A stretch of 64,000 nt of DNA. Source: Podocnemis expansa. Lineage: Eukaryota; Chordata; Testudines; Podocnemididae. The position numbers and the translations under genes were made by a program. Under the pieces are notes generated by a model that was not told the origin of the DNA, did not search any database, and saw only the letters and a program-made list of their open reading frames with translations. Of the stretch, positions 22,219-33,030 are shown in pieces. Numbering within the stretch: position 1 is the first letter of the stretch; the number at the start of each line of letters is the position of its first letter. Location of the stretch: the NCBI GenBank assembly GCA_007922195.1, contig ML681971.1, positions 20,009,856 through 20,073,855 of the forward strand, read 5' to 3'.

Positions 22219-24459
22219 TGTCATTAAATACATTGTGGTCTGGCACCTCTGTTTATCAACACATACCCATGATTTCCCAATTTTTTGAAAATTTAGATTA
22301 AGAAAATTTTTTAAAGCTTAAAACTCAATTTTTTCCCACCTGTGAAGATGTATGATTATTTTAAAAAACCTTTAAAATAAACGTCAATATTATGAAATTA
22401 TAAAAGAATAAGTTCTGCCAAGTCTAATTATAAATTATGCGGTGCTCGGATAAAAATACCTAAGATTGAAAGAAACACAAATAAAGTCTTTCGCATGAAT
22501 CTGGCCAGAGTAAACCTCATTGATGTTAAGTCCCCTTCACACCACCTGACTGGCACAATGAACCAGATGCAAGGTGCATTGACTTCCACTTTCTGGTCCC
22601 TTCACACTGTCAGAACACTTCAGCTGTATCTGCACAGATGGGATCTGCTTCCGCAAAGAGCACTGTCATTGATTTCAATGGAGCACAAGGCCTGCATGCA
22701 TGAATCTCACTGCAAGAACCGAACTACTTTGCTCTTCTGCCCTATTATTTATTTTCCAAAGGTGGGTGTATTTCAGTCGCATTTAACCTTTTAAGGATAC
22801 CATCTTCGGCTTTGATATCCCACCATGGCTACTGAATAACATTGCTTAAGCAAATTGCCTCTGTCCTTCTTGGAAGTGCGCAAGTAGGATCTCCTTGAAA
22901 GATGACAAATTGCATTCCTTAGCTCAAGTAAATATCCTTGAAAACCTCTGGTATTTTTAAATCCCCATGGAAATGTTAAGCTAACATTCAGTTCATCACA
23001 ACCCTTCTAGCTTTTAGTCCTGCATCATTTTAAGGAGTTTCTTCTGAAGTTATTCCAAGCAGTTAGGAGATCAGATACCTCAGGAAGGTTGAGAAATTGT
23101 TAAGGCCAAATTAAAGTGTAATTAAATTACATTGAAGAGAAATTGCCCTAAGGACTACAGCCTTGGAGATATGTAAGGAGTTAAGTACACATCGAGTCCC
23201 TGATCCAGTTAGATACTTTAAACACAGGCTTCATTTAAGCACATGTTTAAGCCCACACATTTAGCAAAAAATCTTGAGGACTGGAGGTGAGATTCTGAAA
23301 TGCATTTAGGCAAAGTGTAGGAAAGCACTTAGTGGGAGTTGCAAAAGTGCCTACATGCCTGGACATTTTCAAAAAGGCACCCATCTGCATCTTTGCATGT
23401 CTAAATACCTTCAGAAACCTGACCCTTGATTTCCAGTTACATTAAGGCCCTGTTATACCACTGCAAAGGGATTTGGGAGTAAATCTAACATACCCTTTAA
23501 TCTAACAATCTGTAATGTACCCTTTATGCCATAGTAACTGCATGCATGCTAAGTCTTTACTGGTATAACTGTTCTGATTTAAAAAAAAAAAAAAAGTGTT
23601 CCTTGAAATAATTACACCAGCCCAAACAGTAATTGAGAATCAGACCCTGATGCATGTACTTAAAAGCAAGCACATGTTTAAATGATTTGCTGAATTGGGT
23701 CAGTAAGTACATGTTTAATTCTCAGCACAGGTGTAGTCTCAAATACGTGTGCAGAACTATTCATACGCTTTAAGTGGAGCACATACCAGTAGTCTGCTGT
23801 TTCTTATCCGACAGAATGGAAGCCCAATTCCAATGCCTTTACTGATGTTGAGAAGTACTTTACTCCATCAGTGGAGTATTAGAGATCAATGGGACCACTC
23901 TGGAGTAAAGTGCTTCTCAGCATAATTAAAGTAATCACTCTGTACCTGGGCTTCTATGTATGCATGTTACTTGATTCACCCCTCCCCCCACCCCTGAATG
24001 GGTCTAGCTGCACAATATGATTTATTTCTTCCTACAGCAGCCTCAACACAATCAAAGGGACACTTTCAACCTTCTGGAGAGCATCAATGGCCCCACACAA
24101 AGTCCTGGCCCCTGAGCCAGATTTACGTTTAAAACCAAGACCATTTCCACTTAGTGCCTGCAACCCAAACATTTGTTCAACTGAGCCCTGAATAAACTGA
24201 AATGATCAATACATTTGGGGAAACCACAGTCTACTCACGGCTGTTCCACAAACAAAACAGGGAGGCTAAATTCACTGAACAAGAAGTATTGAGTGTAAAT
24301 TATTCCCTCCACTCTTTCCATCTAACTGGGCATAAGCATGTATTCTGCTTGTCTTTACACGAAGATCAGCCCCAGCTCAACACAAAGACATGCCTTAAAA
24401 AGTGGAAGTTAAATCCTATTGAGGAAAATAGAAAGCACCATAAACTGTGGCAAGAGAAG
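22219..24459. other. Intergenic DNA; one hairpin
   Basis: Mostly unrecognised. At 23848-23924 GTTGAGAAGTACTTTACTCC faces GGAGTAAAGTGCTTCTCAGC, an imperfect inverted pair of about 20 bases with a loop of about 34. An A run lies at about 23579-23595. Bases 23215-23420 hold symmetrical blocks of the 'tttcaaaagtgcct' type typical of old amniote repeats. Confidence 0.4.
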
Positions 24460-24640
24460 TAAGAAAATAATTAGGAAGGCCAAAAAAGAAATTGAAGAAC
24501 AGCAAGGCAAAGACTTAAAAGGAACAGCCAAAAAAATTTTAAGTACCTCACAATCAAGATATTAGAAGAGCATTCAAGGAAGATAAAGCTATCACAGAGA
24601 AACTAAACAAATTCTATGCATTTCTCTAGAAATTGTACAT
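24460..24640 (+). mobile_element. CR1 LINE fragment, ORF2 linker region
   Basis: AATTAGGAAGGCCAAAAAAG, GAAATTGAAGAACAGCAAGG, GCATTCAAGGAAGATAAAGC and AACTAAACAAATTCTATGCA correspond in order to the CR1 ORF2 stretch between endonuclease and reverse transcriptase (IRKAKKEIEEQQGKD ... EKLNKFYAF). Several frameshifts; sense orientation. The identification is from memory of turtle CR1 proteins. Confidence 0.65.
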
Positions 24641-24744
24641 GTTATCATGTAAAAATTTCCAAAGAACCTAAGTGACTTAAAAACCTTAAAGTCTTAATTT
24701 CAAAAATTAACTTAGGCACCCAGGCCTCACTAAGATTTCTTCTC

Positions 24745-24970
24745 AGAAAAGAAGGATGGCTCAGCAGTCAAGGACCTAGCCTAGAATTTGACTTGGGAGA
24801 TTTGAATTCAAGTCCCTTCTCTGCCCAGACTTCCTGTGTGATCATGGGGCAAGTTACCCCTCAGCAAAACGGGGACAATACCACTTTTCTGTCCCACAGG
24901 GGGCAATGAGGATAAAGACGTTAAAGACTTTGAGATGCTCAGATACTATAGTAATGTGACCCAGGTAAGT
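24745..24970 (+). repeat. MIR-type SINE, sense
   Basis: A rather complete copy: GATGGCTCAGCAGTCAAGGA, GGGAGATTTGAATTCAAGTC (tRNA-derived B-box region), CTTCCTGTGTGATCATGGGG, AAGTTACCCCTCAGC and GACTTTGAGATGCTCAGATA at the 3' side, all in the MIR order. No evidence of current activity. Confidence 0.65.
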
Positions 24971-25071
24971 ACCTAAAATATATATTGAAAGTCAGTGGTG
25001 AAATGTCAACATGTTAGTCACTTTTGTACCTAGAATTTAAGTTCCTGCATCACTTAAGCACTTTTTTAAAA

Positions 25072-25205
25072 GTTCCAAAAGTGTAGCCATGTTAGTCAGT
25101 GTACAAAAAAACCCAGCGAGAGTCCTGTGGCACCTGAAAGACAACTAAATTTATTTGGGCATAAGCTTTCATGGGCCCACCCAATTCATCTGATGAAAAG
25201 GTTAC
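25072..25205 (-). mobile_element. Penelope-like(?) copy, older subfamily
   Basis: TTCCAAAAGTGTAGCCATGT and TAGTCAGTGTACAAAA, then GTCCTGTGGCACCTGAAAGA and TTTATTTGGGCATAAGCTTT, followed by a GGGCCC hairpin and TTCATCTGATGAA. This is the GGGCATAAGCTTTC variant of the family, single and minus-oriented. It differs from the other copies and probably represents an earlier wave. Confidence 0.65.
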
Positions 25206-25430
25206 CCACTATGTATAGCCAAGGAGAATATCCCATACGATCATTTATTTTATACTTGTGCCTACTGAAAATTACATTTCTCCTGGTAGAAGCATAAGGT
25301 GTGGGAGGTTATTTATATCTTTTATTAGACTAACTTCTGCTGGCAAAGAAGACAAACATTAAAGCTACACAGGGATCTTCTGCTGGCTATAACTACACTG
25401 TATATTTCCTGCGCTGTCATGAGTGCTTTT

Positions 25431-25832
25431 GGGCACGTCTACACACACAGGTTTATTTCGAAATCGGTCCTTTCAAAAGGACCGATTTCGAAATAAAACC
25501 CTTATTTCAAAAGGAGCCCTTTCGAAATAAGGGAAACCACGGTATCGAAATAGCCGTTATTTCGAAACAGATATTTCGAAATAACGGCAATGGAACCGCT
25601 GTTTCGAACTGTTGTTTCGAAACAACGGGTCTAAAGCCGTTATTTTGAAACATCCGTTTTGAAATAACGGCTATTTCGGGGGGGGGGGGGGTTACTTTTC
25701 CGAAACAACAATCCTTATTTCGAAAGAATGAGGTCCGTCCTTTCGAAATAGGGAGACGCCATGTAGACTAAATTTTTTTATTTCGAAATAACGGGTGTTA
25801 TTTTGAAATAAAAGGGCCGTGTAGACGTGCCC
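25431..25832. mobile_element. Foldback MITE of TTTCGAAATAACG motifs, 402 bp
   Basis: The termini are inverted: GGGCACGTCTACAC (25431) and GTGTAGACGTGCCC (ending 25832), a perfect 14-base pair. TTT flanks both sides and could be a 3-bp target duplication. The interior is almost wholly ATTTCGAAAT and AACGG palindromes. One near-perfect palindrome runs about 25452-25497 around TCCTTTCAAAAGGA. A run of 14 G lies at 25678-25691. No coding capacity. It is a non-autonomous DNA transposon, by inference. Confidence 0.8.
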
Positions 25833-28142
25833 TTTGAGTTCTTACCTTCCAGTGCGCACCACCAGCACAGATCTCTGCACCACTGCAGAGCCCAATAGAC
25901 TTCACCAAAGTGCCGCATGAACACAGGGATTCCCCTGCCCAGCATTCAATGCAAGCCCAAGGCCTGGTAATGTAATATTTATTGCAGAACTGAATGAATG
26001 TTCAGGATAGCTTGCAGTGGGTCATAATTGACTATTATGTCAGTGCCACTAGAGGTCACTGTCAGGCAAGGAACCCCACCTGTGCTCAGCAGCATGAAAC
26101 CAAGCCCGCATTCCCCTACCTTTCCTGAATTATTAATTTCTTAGAGATTTATTGAGCTCTTAGATGACTGCTTTCAAAATAAAAAGCAGTGACCATCAGC
26201 AAAGAAAGCCCTGCAGATGCACAAGAGAGCCATTTTGTCGACAGGGAAGTAGATCCAAAAGGCACTTCCCTGCTTAGTTATTACAGGGTAAACAGTGCTC
26301 AAGAGCAAATGTTTTCAGAATTAGCCATGGGTCCTCTGATTCTTTCAATGCATTGCAGAGGGTTGATTTTAATTCTTGTTATAATGAATCTCTGCACACA
26401 CAGCCATAAATAGATCCTGTTGGTGAGAATATCAAAACTACCTTTGATTTCAGTGGAACCAGCCTGTGGCATGTAACAGCTTTCTTACAAGAGGCTCCTC
26501 TCTGTCCTAAGGAGGTTGTAGGGAGCATGATAATCCAATGAACTGCAGAACTATCATTCCACAGAGCCCTGGCAGTGGCACGTTACCTGAAGGGTGTTTT
26601 AGGTGAACCTGTAATTCATTGTTGACAGTGAAGGAGGGATCTTTGTGCATCACTGGAAACATTTTTATCATTAGCCTTATTGCAGAGCTTCATTATGCTC
26701 TCAAGCCAACAAAAAATATGCCAGAGTGAAGTCATTTCTATGTATCCAGTGTAAGGTAATTGGCATGTGTTCAACTAAATAGATGAAGGTAGGTTGATAT
26801 TCACTCCTCCCAGTAGTTTAGAGACTTTTAAATGAGGATTTGTGCAAGGACTCTGCACGGGGTGAATTTCCACCTAGGCCTGATCCCAGATATCCAGATA
26901 CCTGCCAGTAAAGCAGACTCTGATTAACACAGGAATAGAGCAGGGGCAGATGCGTCATCAGACTGATTGTTTAAAGTATCACAAGGGCAATGGGCACAGA
27001 CTAGAAGCTTTGGCTGAAGGATCTTTAGGTGGGCTCTCAATTAGAAACTGAGACTCAGCTCTTTGAGACTAACAGCCTGTTAATCCAGTACATTACAGCG
27101 CCACTAGAGACAAATGATTAGAAAATGTGTTACTACCATGTGTGCATTGTGCCTGAAAACAAGTTGCTATATAATCAACTACAGAGACAGTATGCTTTAT
27201 CCACACTTAATTCCACTACCACCCTTGTCAGTCTGATTGTATCCTGGAGCAATGACCTCATTTAGGAGGCATCTGTCTGTCCCTGAATGTCTGACCTTGA
27301 TCTTTTGCAGACTTGTCTTTTATACAGTGGAAAAATCAATGAAGGCTATCCAAATCCCATGAAACATGAGGCATTCAGAACTCATCCCCTTGCATTTCTT
27401 CCTCCTCCCACCCCACCTTTATGTAATTAATAGTTTTCTTGTGTAAGAAGAAAATAATTTAGGGAATAGGAAATGAGACACTAAAAATAAACCCTCCTGC
27501 AGAGCAAACTATGAATAGAAACAGACAAATTATTCACTGGCAAGTGGAGACCTGAATGTAACAAATGTGAGAACGCCAGTAATAATACACCACCATTTCT
27601 CTCAATTAGGAAATCTTCATTATGCTTATTTGAAATCTATCACCTACCAACTCAGCATTCCCAAAGATACTTGTTTGTTAGAAGAACTGTATGTGGAGAA
27701 AAGCCCCAGACACAGGCATGAATGGATGTGTGAGAACTCCCCATTATGCCTGCTGAAAACTGGCTCTTCAGGAAAGAAGTTTGAATAATTCATTGCAAAT
27801 AATGGTGGAGGGATTCTACTGAATAATTAGTCACAAATATATTTTTCTTTTATTTGGCCAGTTCTGGTTTAGTGGAAGTCAAATTTCTTTTATGAAGCAA
27901 GGATGCTTCAAACTCTCAGCCAGATCTTCACTTTGCATAACTTAGCATTGCACCATTGAATAGCACTATGTTGATTTACATCAGGTAGGGAAATGGCCTT
28001 TAGATTGTTACATCAGAGTCCCAGAGATGGAACACACTTATGAAATTATGCCTATTCCATCACTGAAATCAATGGTGCCATGAGATTTAACTTTCTTTCC
28101 CCTGTTCCATGGTCTGGTCACTGAGTCTCAAATCCTTTAAAT
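25833..28142. other. Intergenic DNA, nothing recognised
   Basis: Much of this stretch is AT-rich and lacks repeats I can name (for example 26120-26800 and 27400-28100). Short frames at 26189 and 27567 have no recognisable motif. It may include conserved noncoding sequence, which I cannot test. Confidence 0.35.
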
Positions 28143-28250
28143 ATCTTCAAAGCATCTGATCAAGTCAGATTTTCTCCCATGAAAGCTCATAGGATAAATA
28201 ACTTTGTTAATCTTTAAAAGTACTACAGGCCTCCTTGTCTGTTTTCCAGA
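28143..28250 (+). mobile_element. Penelope-like(?) copy, single plus
   Basis: CTGATCA at 28155-28161, a decayed hairpin (GTCAGATTTTCTCCCAT) and GAAA at 28182-28185, then GCTCATAGGATAAATAACTT, TTAATCTTTAAAAGTACTAC and CCTCCTTGTCTGTTTT. The hammerhead-like core has one change (CTGATGA to CTGATCA). Confidence 0.65.
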
Positions 28251-29147
28251 TCCTCTAAAAGATATCAGAGGGAGGCAAGAGCTTAAATGCCTGTGGGGGT
28301 TGAGACCAGATTTTGTACTTGAAACAATGATTTTTCTCACTTTTGTGAGCTGCTTTTAGATCTGAGAATGAAAATCTGGAAAAGGTGAAGAATTATTATG
28401 TCTACAATAACCAAATAGGTAGCCTCATTGTTGCTGCTTTTCTCATTGCATCTTCTAAGAAATTCTTCCATGCATTCTGCGACAAGATTGCAGAATTACA
28501 TAAATGACTTGCAATCCCACTTTGAAAGGTGAAAACACTTAATTGATCATTTGGGGGCTGCTGCAGCAAGGTCTTCAATAGATCTCAAACTTTCTGGCCT
28601 TTGGTCCTGCCACAAAACTGGTCTATTTCCTCAGGTCTCTGCCTTCACAAGGTAACTGGGAAATGTTGAGTTTCTGGGGTATTTTGTAGCATGCTTTTCA
28701 TGGCTGACTAGTCTCAGTGGGCAAGATCCTCAGCTGATGCAACTGTACGCAGCAAAACTGACTTCACTGGTTCTAGATGATTTACACCAGCTGAGGAACT
28801 GCCTCATCCCTTTCTGTGTGTGATTTTGCATTCATGTGCATGTAGTTTTATAATATATCATAGATTCCAAGCATAAGGCACAATAGGCCAGCTCCAAGGC
28901 AGTTCTATTTATACACACAGAGCACAGCTTGCCCCAAACTGGTGGGTAAAAAATTCTTTAGACGTTATCATGGAATTCACCCCTCCATTTTTCCACTAAA
29001 ATTTTGAATTTTTCTGATTTCTCTCACCAGTTCCAGAAAGGAGGTGATGGGATCCCCAGGAACATTGCCATCCTACTCCCTCTCTGCTTCCCACTGATTT
29101 TTTTTTAATCCCTCTAGTGCGCCAGCCTGACTGGGCGCCCTGTAGAC
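28251..29147. other. Intergenic DNA; one symmetrical old repeat
   Basis: Bases 28733-28800 carry CCTCAGCTGATGCAAC and, inverted, ACACCAGCTGAGGAAC, a decayed copy of the palindromic amniote repeat with 'cagctgagg' ends. Nothing else is recognised. No exon found upstream of the CpG island. Confidence 0.4.
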
Positions 29148-29707
29148 CAGGGGTCAGCAACCTTTGCCGACCCTGTGCTGGTCATTCCTCCCCAGCTCTC
29201 AGCTGGTGCTGGTGGTCCCCTCTGCTGAAGAAATATGGCAGCTGCCTGAAAATTCATTAGTGGTCACAGCTGGAGTGGGAGCGCTTCCCAGGCATGCCAC
29301 GGAAAGAAGTTGCTCAGAGTCACTCATCTCGGTGGTGTGCCTGGGGACAGGGGTCCCTGGGCATGCCATGAGAAGAAGCAGCTGCTTTCAGGGGTTCCCA
29401 GGCATGTTGCAGAAAGAAGCTGCCTCGAGTGGCTACTTTGAGAAGCATCACACTACAGAGAGGAGCCACTGTGGGCAACCTTTTTCTGTCTCCCATGGAG
29501 GCATAGGCATGGGGGGGACCCCCCTATGTCTCAGCTGCATGCAAAGGAAGCCACCCAGAGCGGCTTTTGGTGTCAGGAGTGGCAATTTCTGTGGTACCAC
29601 AGAGGGTGCCGCTCTGAAGGGCCTTGGGTGTCACTGTCGGCACACCTGCCCGGGCTTGCCTGCCCCTGCTGTAGCCACTGAACGATGTCAGGCGTGCACT
29701 TAAAACA
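29148..29707. mobile_element. Possible hAT element, left end only
   Basis: CAGGGGTCAGCAACCTTTG at 29148 is a typical hAT-family terminus in vertebrates. The following 500 bases contain a loose internal reiteration of CAGGCATGCCACGGAAAGAA-type units (about 29290-29425). I cannot find the matching right end, so the boundary is a guess. The frame 29164-29703 (+) is an artefact of these units. Confidence 0.35.
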
Positions 29708-29799
29708 GCCCAGGTAGGGCAAACAACTGGGAGCAGCCACAAACCCACCAGGTGGGGAGCTATTTGGAGGGAGGAGGGAGAGATTTAAGTCCCCAGCAG

Positions 29800-29985
29800 C
29801 ACTGTTCCCTCTAAGCTGTGCGCGTGTACGTGTGCACGCAGGTCATGAAACCTGTGCACACAAAAAAATAAATTGTGAACAAAAAAATTCAATAGTGCTA
29901 ACACTGGTGCTCACAAAGAAATGTTTTTGTGCACACAAAGAAATTGTTTGCGCACACAGGCTACAAGTAATTAGAGGGAACATTG
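29800..29985. mobile_element. hAT MITE, 186 bp (TTCCCTCTAA ends)
   Basis: The ends CACTGTTCCCTCTAA (29800) and TTAGAGGGAACATTG (ending 29985) are inverted. CCAGCAG lies on both sides (29793-29799 and 29986-29992), extendable to 8 bases if the boundary base is shared. The interior is rich in GCGCACACA and ACAAAGAAA. It inserted right at the upstream edge of the CpG island. Confidence 0.75.
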
Positions 29986-30185
29986 CCAGCAGCTGCCATG
30001 CGACTGAAAAGTAAAAGCGCGGTGGGGACGGGTCCTGCGGGGACGCCTTCAGCACCTTGGCCAGCGCCCGCCCAGCTGATGGGGCGGGGCCAGTGGGAGC
30101 CTGGACCCCAACCGGGACCGGGGGGGGGGGCTGCAGGGGAGGGCGAGGGGGGCTCCCCCCAGGCTAGGCTGACTCCCCCCCCCCG

Positions 30186-30198
30186 AGCTGAGTCAGCA
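30186..30198. promoter_or_regulatory. AP-1/MAF-type site in the CpG island
   Basis: AGCTGAGTCAGCA contains TGAGTCA (30189-30195) in the extended palindromic context GCTGAGTCAGC, as bound by small MAF/NRF2-type and AP-1 factors in other genes. Presence of the motif is seen; use is not known. Confidence 0.35.
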
Positions 30199-30300
30199 TC
30201 CTCCAGCCTCCCTCGGCTGCTGCAAGCGGCTGCATCCCTCCCGGCTGCTCCGTGCAGAGCCAGCCCGGCTCTGAGCTCATCAGTTCCGGTCACGTTGCTG

Positions 30301-30638
30301 TGTGTTTACAGCCCTAGCTGCCTGGGATCGGCTCCCTGGAGCCGGGGGAAGGGGGGCCAGCAGCCCGCCCCCCCTCCTCAGCTGCTCCGGGGACTTGGGC
30401 ACGGATCAGCCATGGAGGCTGCAACTTTGGAGGAGGATGTGAAGGAGATCTAGGGCAGGAGGAGCACTGCCGCCCCTGCTCAGGATTTTTGGGGGGTGGG
30501 CATGAGGGTGGGGGGCACTGGCTTCTCCAAGCCGCCCCGCCCGCCAGCCCCCGAGCTTTGTCCTTGGCCAGCAGCGCTGCACCAGCACCGCCCTGGATGA
30601 CACCTTGCAGCTGCCGGCTGCCTCCTCTGTCCCCCCAG
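30301..30638 (+). other. Candidate first exon (mainly 5' UTR) of the CCDC92B-like gene
   Basis: The 3' edge is defined by a near-consensus donor, CCCCAG/GTAAGAG, after 30638; the 5' edge is unknown. An ATG at 30412 lies in an excellent context (CAGCCATGG) but ends after 13 codons at 30451-30453, so it would act as an upstream open frame. A second ATG at 30489 opens a frame that stays open to 30638 and would read, in phase, through the 8 codons ahead of the start in exon 39016-39169. An N-terminal extension is therefore formally possible, though family members start at the later Met. The donor is also preceded by a pyrimidine tract ending CCCCCCAG. Confidence 0.45.
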
Positions 30639-31096
30639 GTAAGAGGAAGATTGGGTGTCGCAGAGCCGGGGGGGGGGGCAGGGCTGTCCTTGGAGGAGAC
30701 AGACACAGACAGGTGCGAGGAGGGGGCAGGAGAGGCCCTGGGGGCTGTGGTCCTAGCTGGGAAGCACTAGCGCAGCCGCAGAACCGGGCTGCCTAGGACA
30801 GGACAAGGGGGCCTGCTGCTCAGATCTGGCTTCTGCTTGGGGGGAGAGAAAGGGCCATAGCACCTGGCTCAGTGCAAGCCCAAGGATTTTTAAAAGCCCC
30901 TAAAATCCAAGGGGTTCTGTGAGCCTGGCACGAGCTTTGCTCACTAAGTCCACTGCCCCAAACCCCTTCAGGGCCATTTCCTAGAGGGTGGGTCCATGGA
31001 CAGAGAGGGTGGTGAATCCCAGCTGTTCAATGGTGTGGATGTGGCACTGACCTGCTTGCCAAGGCTGGGTTATTAAAAGCCTTAACCTCCCCCCTC

Positions 31097-31119
31097 TACA
31101 CACACACACACACACACAT
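31097..31119. repeat. (AC)n microsatellite
   Basis: About eleven AC units in the putative first intron, ending in an ATATAC transition. Confidence 0.9.
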
Positions 31120-31854
31120 ATACCCTTGTGCTTCTCTCCTAATGGAAGGCTTTAAATAAAGTCATTCCAAGCCCTGGGTCTTTGCTGCAGGAATTAAAGA
31201 GCTCACCCACCCTTACCTTTCCCTCCATGGCCAGTAGAAGTAGCATCTTCCTAAGCAGCTCTGCAGTGGGGTTTCAGAGCTAACAAGGTGAAGGAGTCTC
31301 ATGTAACAAAGAATGAACTTTTCCTCCTGAAGGTGCCTGGAGCCTTTCCTGGGGTGGTTTTACAAGTTGCTCAACTGCAGGCAGAGGGGAGGATGGCTGG
31401 TTTTCCTTCCTGCAATTGCCAAAGGGATGCAAGAGTCCACAAGACTTTATTTCCACCCGCAGTTGTGGAGTTAATTATCTGCTTCAGGAACTTTTTGGAG
31501 CCATAAGAGTTTTGCCACTAAATTCAGTGAGCACACTTAGAGGCACAGTCTGTGTGCAGCACTGATTAGGGCCCCCATTCTGCTGCCAGCAACACTAATG
31601 TGAATCCAAAGTAATTCCAGTGAAGCCCCTGACAACAGAAGCTGGCCTTTCTATTAAACTTTGGTAGTGAAATAAGAGGCATTAGCTGTCAGGCAGGAAT
31701 GTTTAAATAATTGATGGGAAACACACTAAGTTTCCATTCACATTTTCCCTCAATTTAAGCTTTAAATAGATAAGTAGATAATAAGACTAGCCAATAGGAA
31801 TCTTTGGGTGAAATCCTGCCTCCATTGAAGTCAATGACAGTTTTGCCTTTGACT

Positions 31855-32060
31855 GCACTGGGTGCAAAATTATGCCTCTGGTTTCTGTTCCTGGCTTTGC
31901 CTCTGGGACATTGGGAACTCACTCAGCCTCCTTGTCTTTATTTTCTCCAAGAGGAAAATGAAAGCAATACCTACTTTACACTAGTGTTGTGAGGCTTAAT
32001 CACGTACATAAAATGCTCAGATTTTCACAAAAAAGGTACTGGAGCTGCATATCATCCATT
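31855..32060 (+). repeat. MIR-type SINE remnant, sense
   Basis: GGTTTCTGTTCCTGGCTTTG, CTCACTCAGCCTCCTTGTCT, CCAAGAGGAAAATGAAAGCA and TTGTGAGGCTTAATCACGTA follow MIR order from the tRNA-like part to the 3' end. Confidence 0.6.
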
Positions 32061-32394
32061 AATAATTATGCTGGGTTTTTTTATATTATTTAGCAAACTG
32101 CAGGGGGAGAGATAAGGGATGAGATCCTTCAAACTTTAATTCCCAAGAATAGGTCCCCTGACTGCTAGAGTAGATAACTTGGCATTTAGGATGAAAATTT
32201 ACAAGTAACGACCAGGCCTTAGTATTGCGTTGTTCCTCTGTATACACAAATATATCCCTACAGATAGAGCTCTCTCACATTACAGCATGTGTGCCTTTGA
32301 AATGCATAATCAGACATTAAAAATCTGTTCCTCTTTCAGGCCAGCATTTTGGTATTCACTGCAGCATTAACCTGAAAGCATAGACACAGACGGA

Positions 32395-32625
32395 GAGGAT
32401 AGTAGGAACCACGGGTGTGATTCCCCTGCTCACATACACACTCTCACGCTAGCACTTCTCAAGTGAGCTGAATGAGAAAGTGTAGCTGCAGTAACATACA
32501 TAGCAGCAGCAGTGAAGGCCCAACTTAGCCAGGCTGAGTCCAAGCCTACCCACGCTGTGCCTCTACAGCTACACTGCTATTATTCTTGAGCTAGTAATGA
32601 GTGTGCATAAGCAGGGGAATCAAAC
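32395..32625. repeat. DNA-transposon remnant (TGTCTACAC family, decayed)
   Basis: AGTGTAGCTGCAGTAACATA, CAACTTAGCCAGGCTGAGTC and TCTACAGCTACACTG recall decayed turtle elements whose intact ends read ATGTCTACAC. Ends and duplication are not identifiable, so the call is weak. Confidence 0.3.
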
Positions 32626-32764
32626 ACCTTGCTCGTACTGCAGGCTCACTCCTAAACAAGGAGATAATACAAAGAAAGCCAGCCATCAGTTGATCAACAA
32701 CTGCATTGATCATTTCATCTACTTTTAAAACACTGCTTGAACTGTTAGTTGATTACTCAGGAAT

Positions 32765-33030
32765 ATTAGATCAGTTCCCAGAGGCAGACACAGATCAGGG
32801 CCCCATTGTGTTAAGTGTTGTACATGCACACAGTAAAACAGTGTCTGCCCCACTTTAAGTGAAAAGACAAAGGTGAAAGAAACGAAACATTATCACCATT
32901 TTGCAAATAGTGAAATGAGAGAGAGATTAAGTGACATTCCCAAGGTCAAAAAGGGAGTCTGTGACAGAGCTGAGAACTGAACCCATGTCTGAGACCCACT
33001 CCAGTGCCTTAACCACAAGGCCAACCCTAA
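32765..33030 (-). repeat. MIR/L2-type repeat, antisense
   Basis: CAGGGCCCCATTGTGTTAAG, AGTGTTGTACATGCACACAG, TTAAGTGACATTCCCAAGGT and CAGAGCTGAGAACTGAACCC then TAACCACAAGGCC give the full reversed order of this family. The overlapping minus frame 32893-33282 is a by-product. Confidence 0.65.

Larger units (their letters stand above)
29986..30720 (+). promoter_or_regulatory. CpG island, likely promoter of the CCDC92B-like gene
   Basis: This is the only segment of the window rich in both GC and CpG (for example AAAGCGCGGTGGGGACGGGT, GGGGACGCC). It holds an Sp1-type GC box, GGGGCGGGGC, at 30081-30090 and no obvious TATA box. A strong donor (CAG/GTAAGAG) follows 30638 on the plus strand. The next plus-strand exon that fits is 39016-39169, so a CpG-island promoter for that gene is the simplest reading. 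Direction and start site are not proven; a divergent transcript to the left is possible. Confidence 0.6.

Noticed and set aside
29164..29703. A 179-codon plus-strand frame just upstream of the CpG island
   Set aside because: It translates reiterated CAGGCATGCC-type units of a probable hAT element and lacks any domain.
29983..30453. A 156-codon plus-strand frame in the CpG island
   Set aside because: It is open because of GC content. The peptide is Ala/Pro/Gly low complexity and does not join in phase to the known exon.
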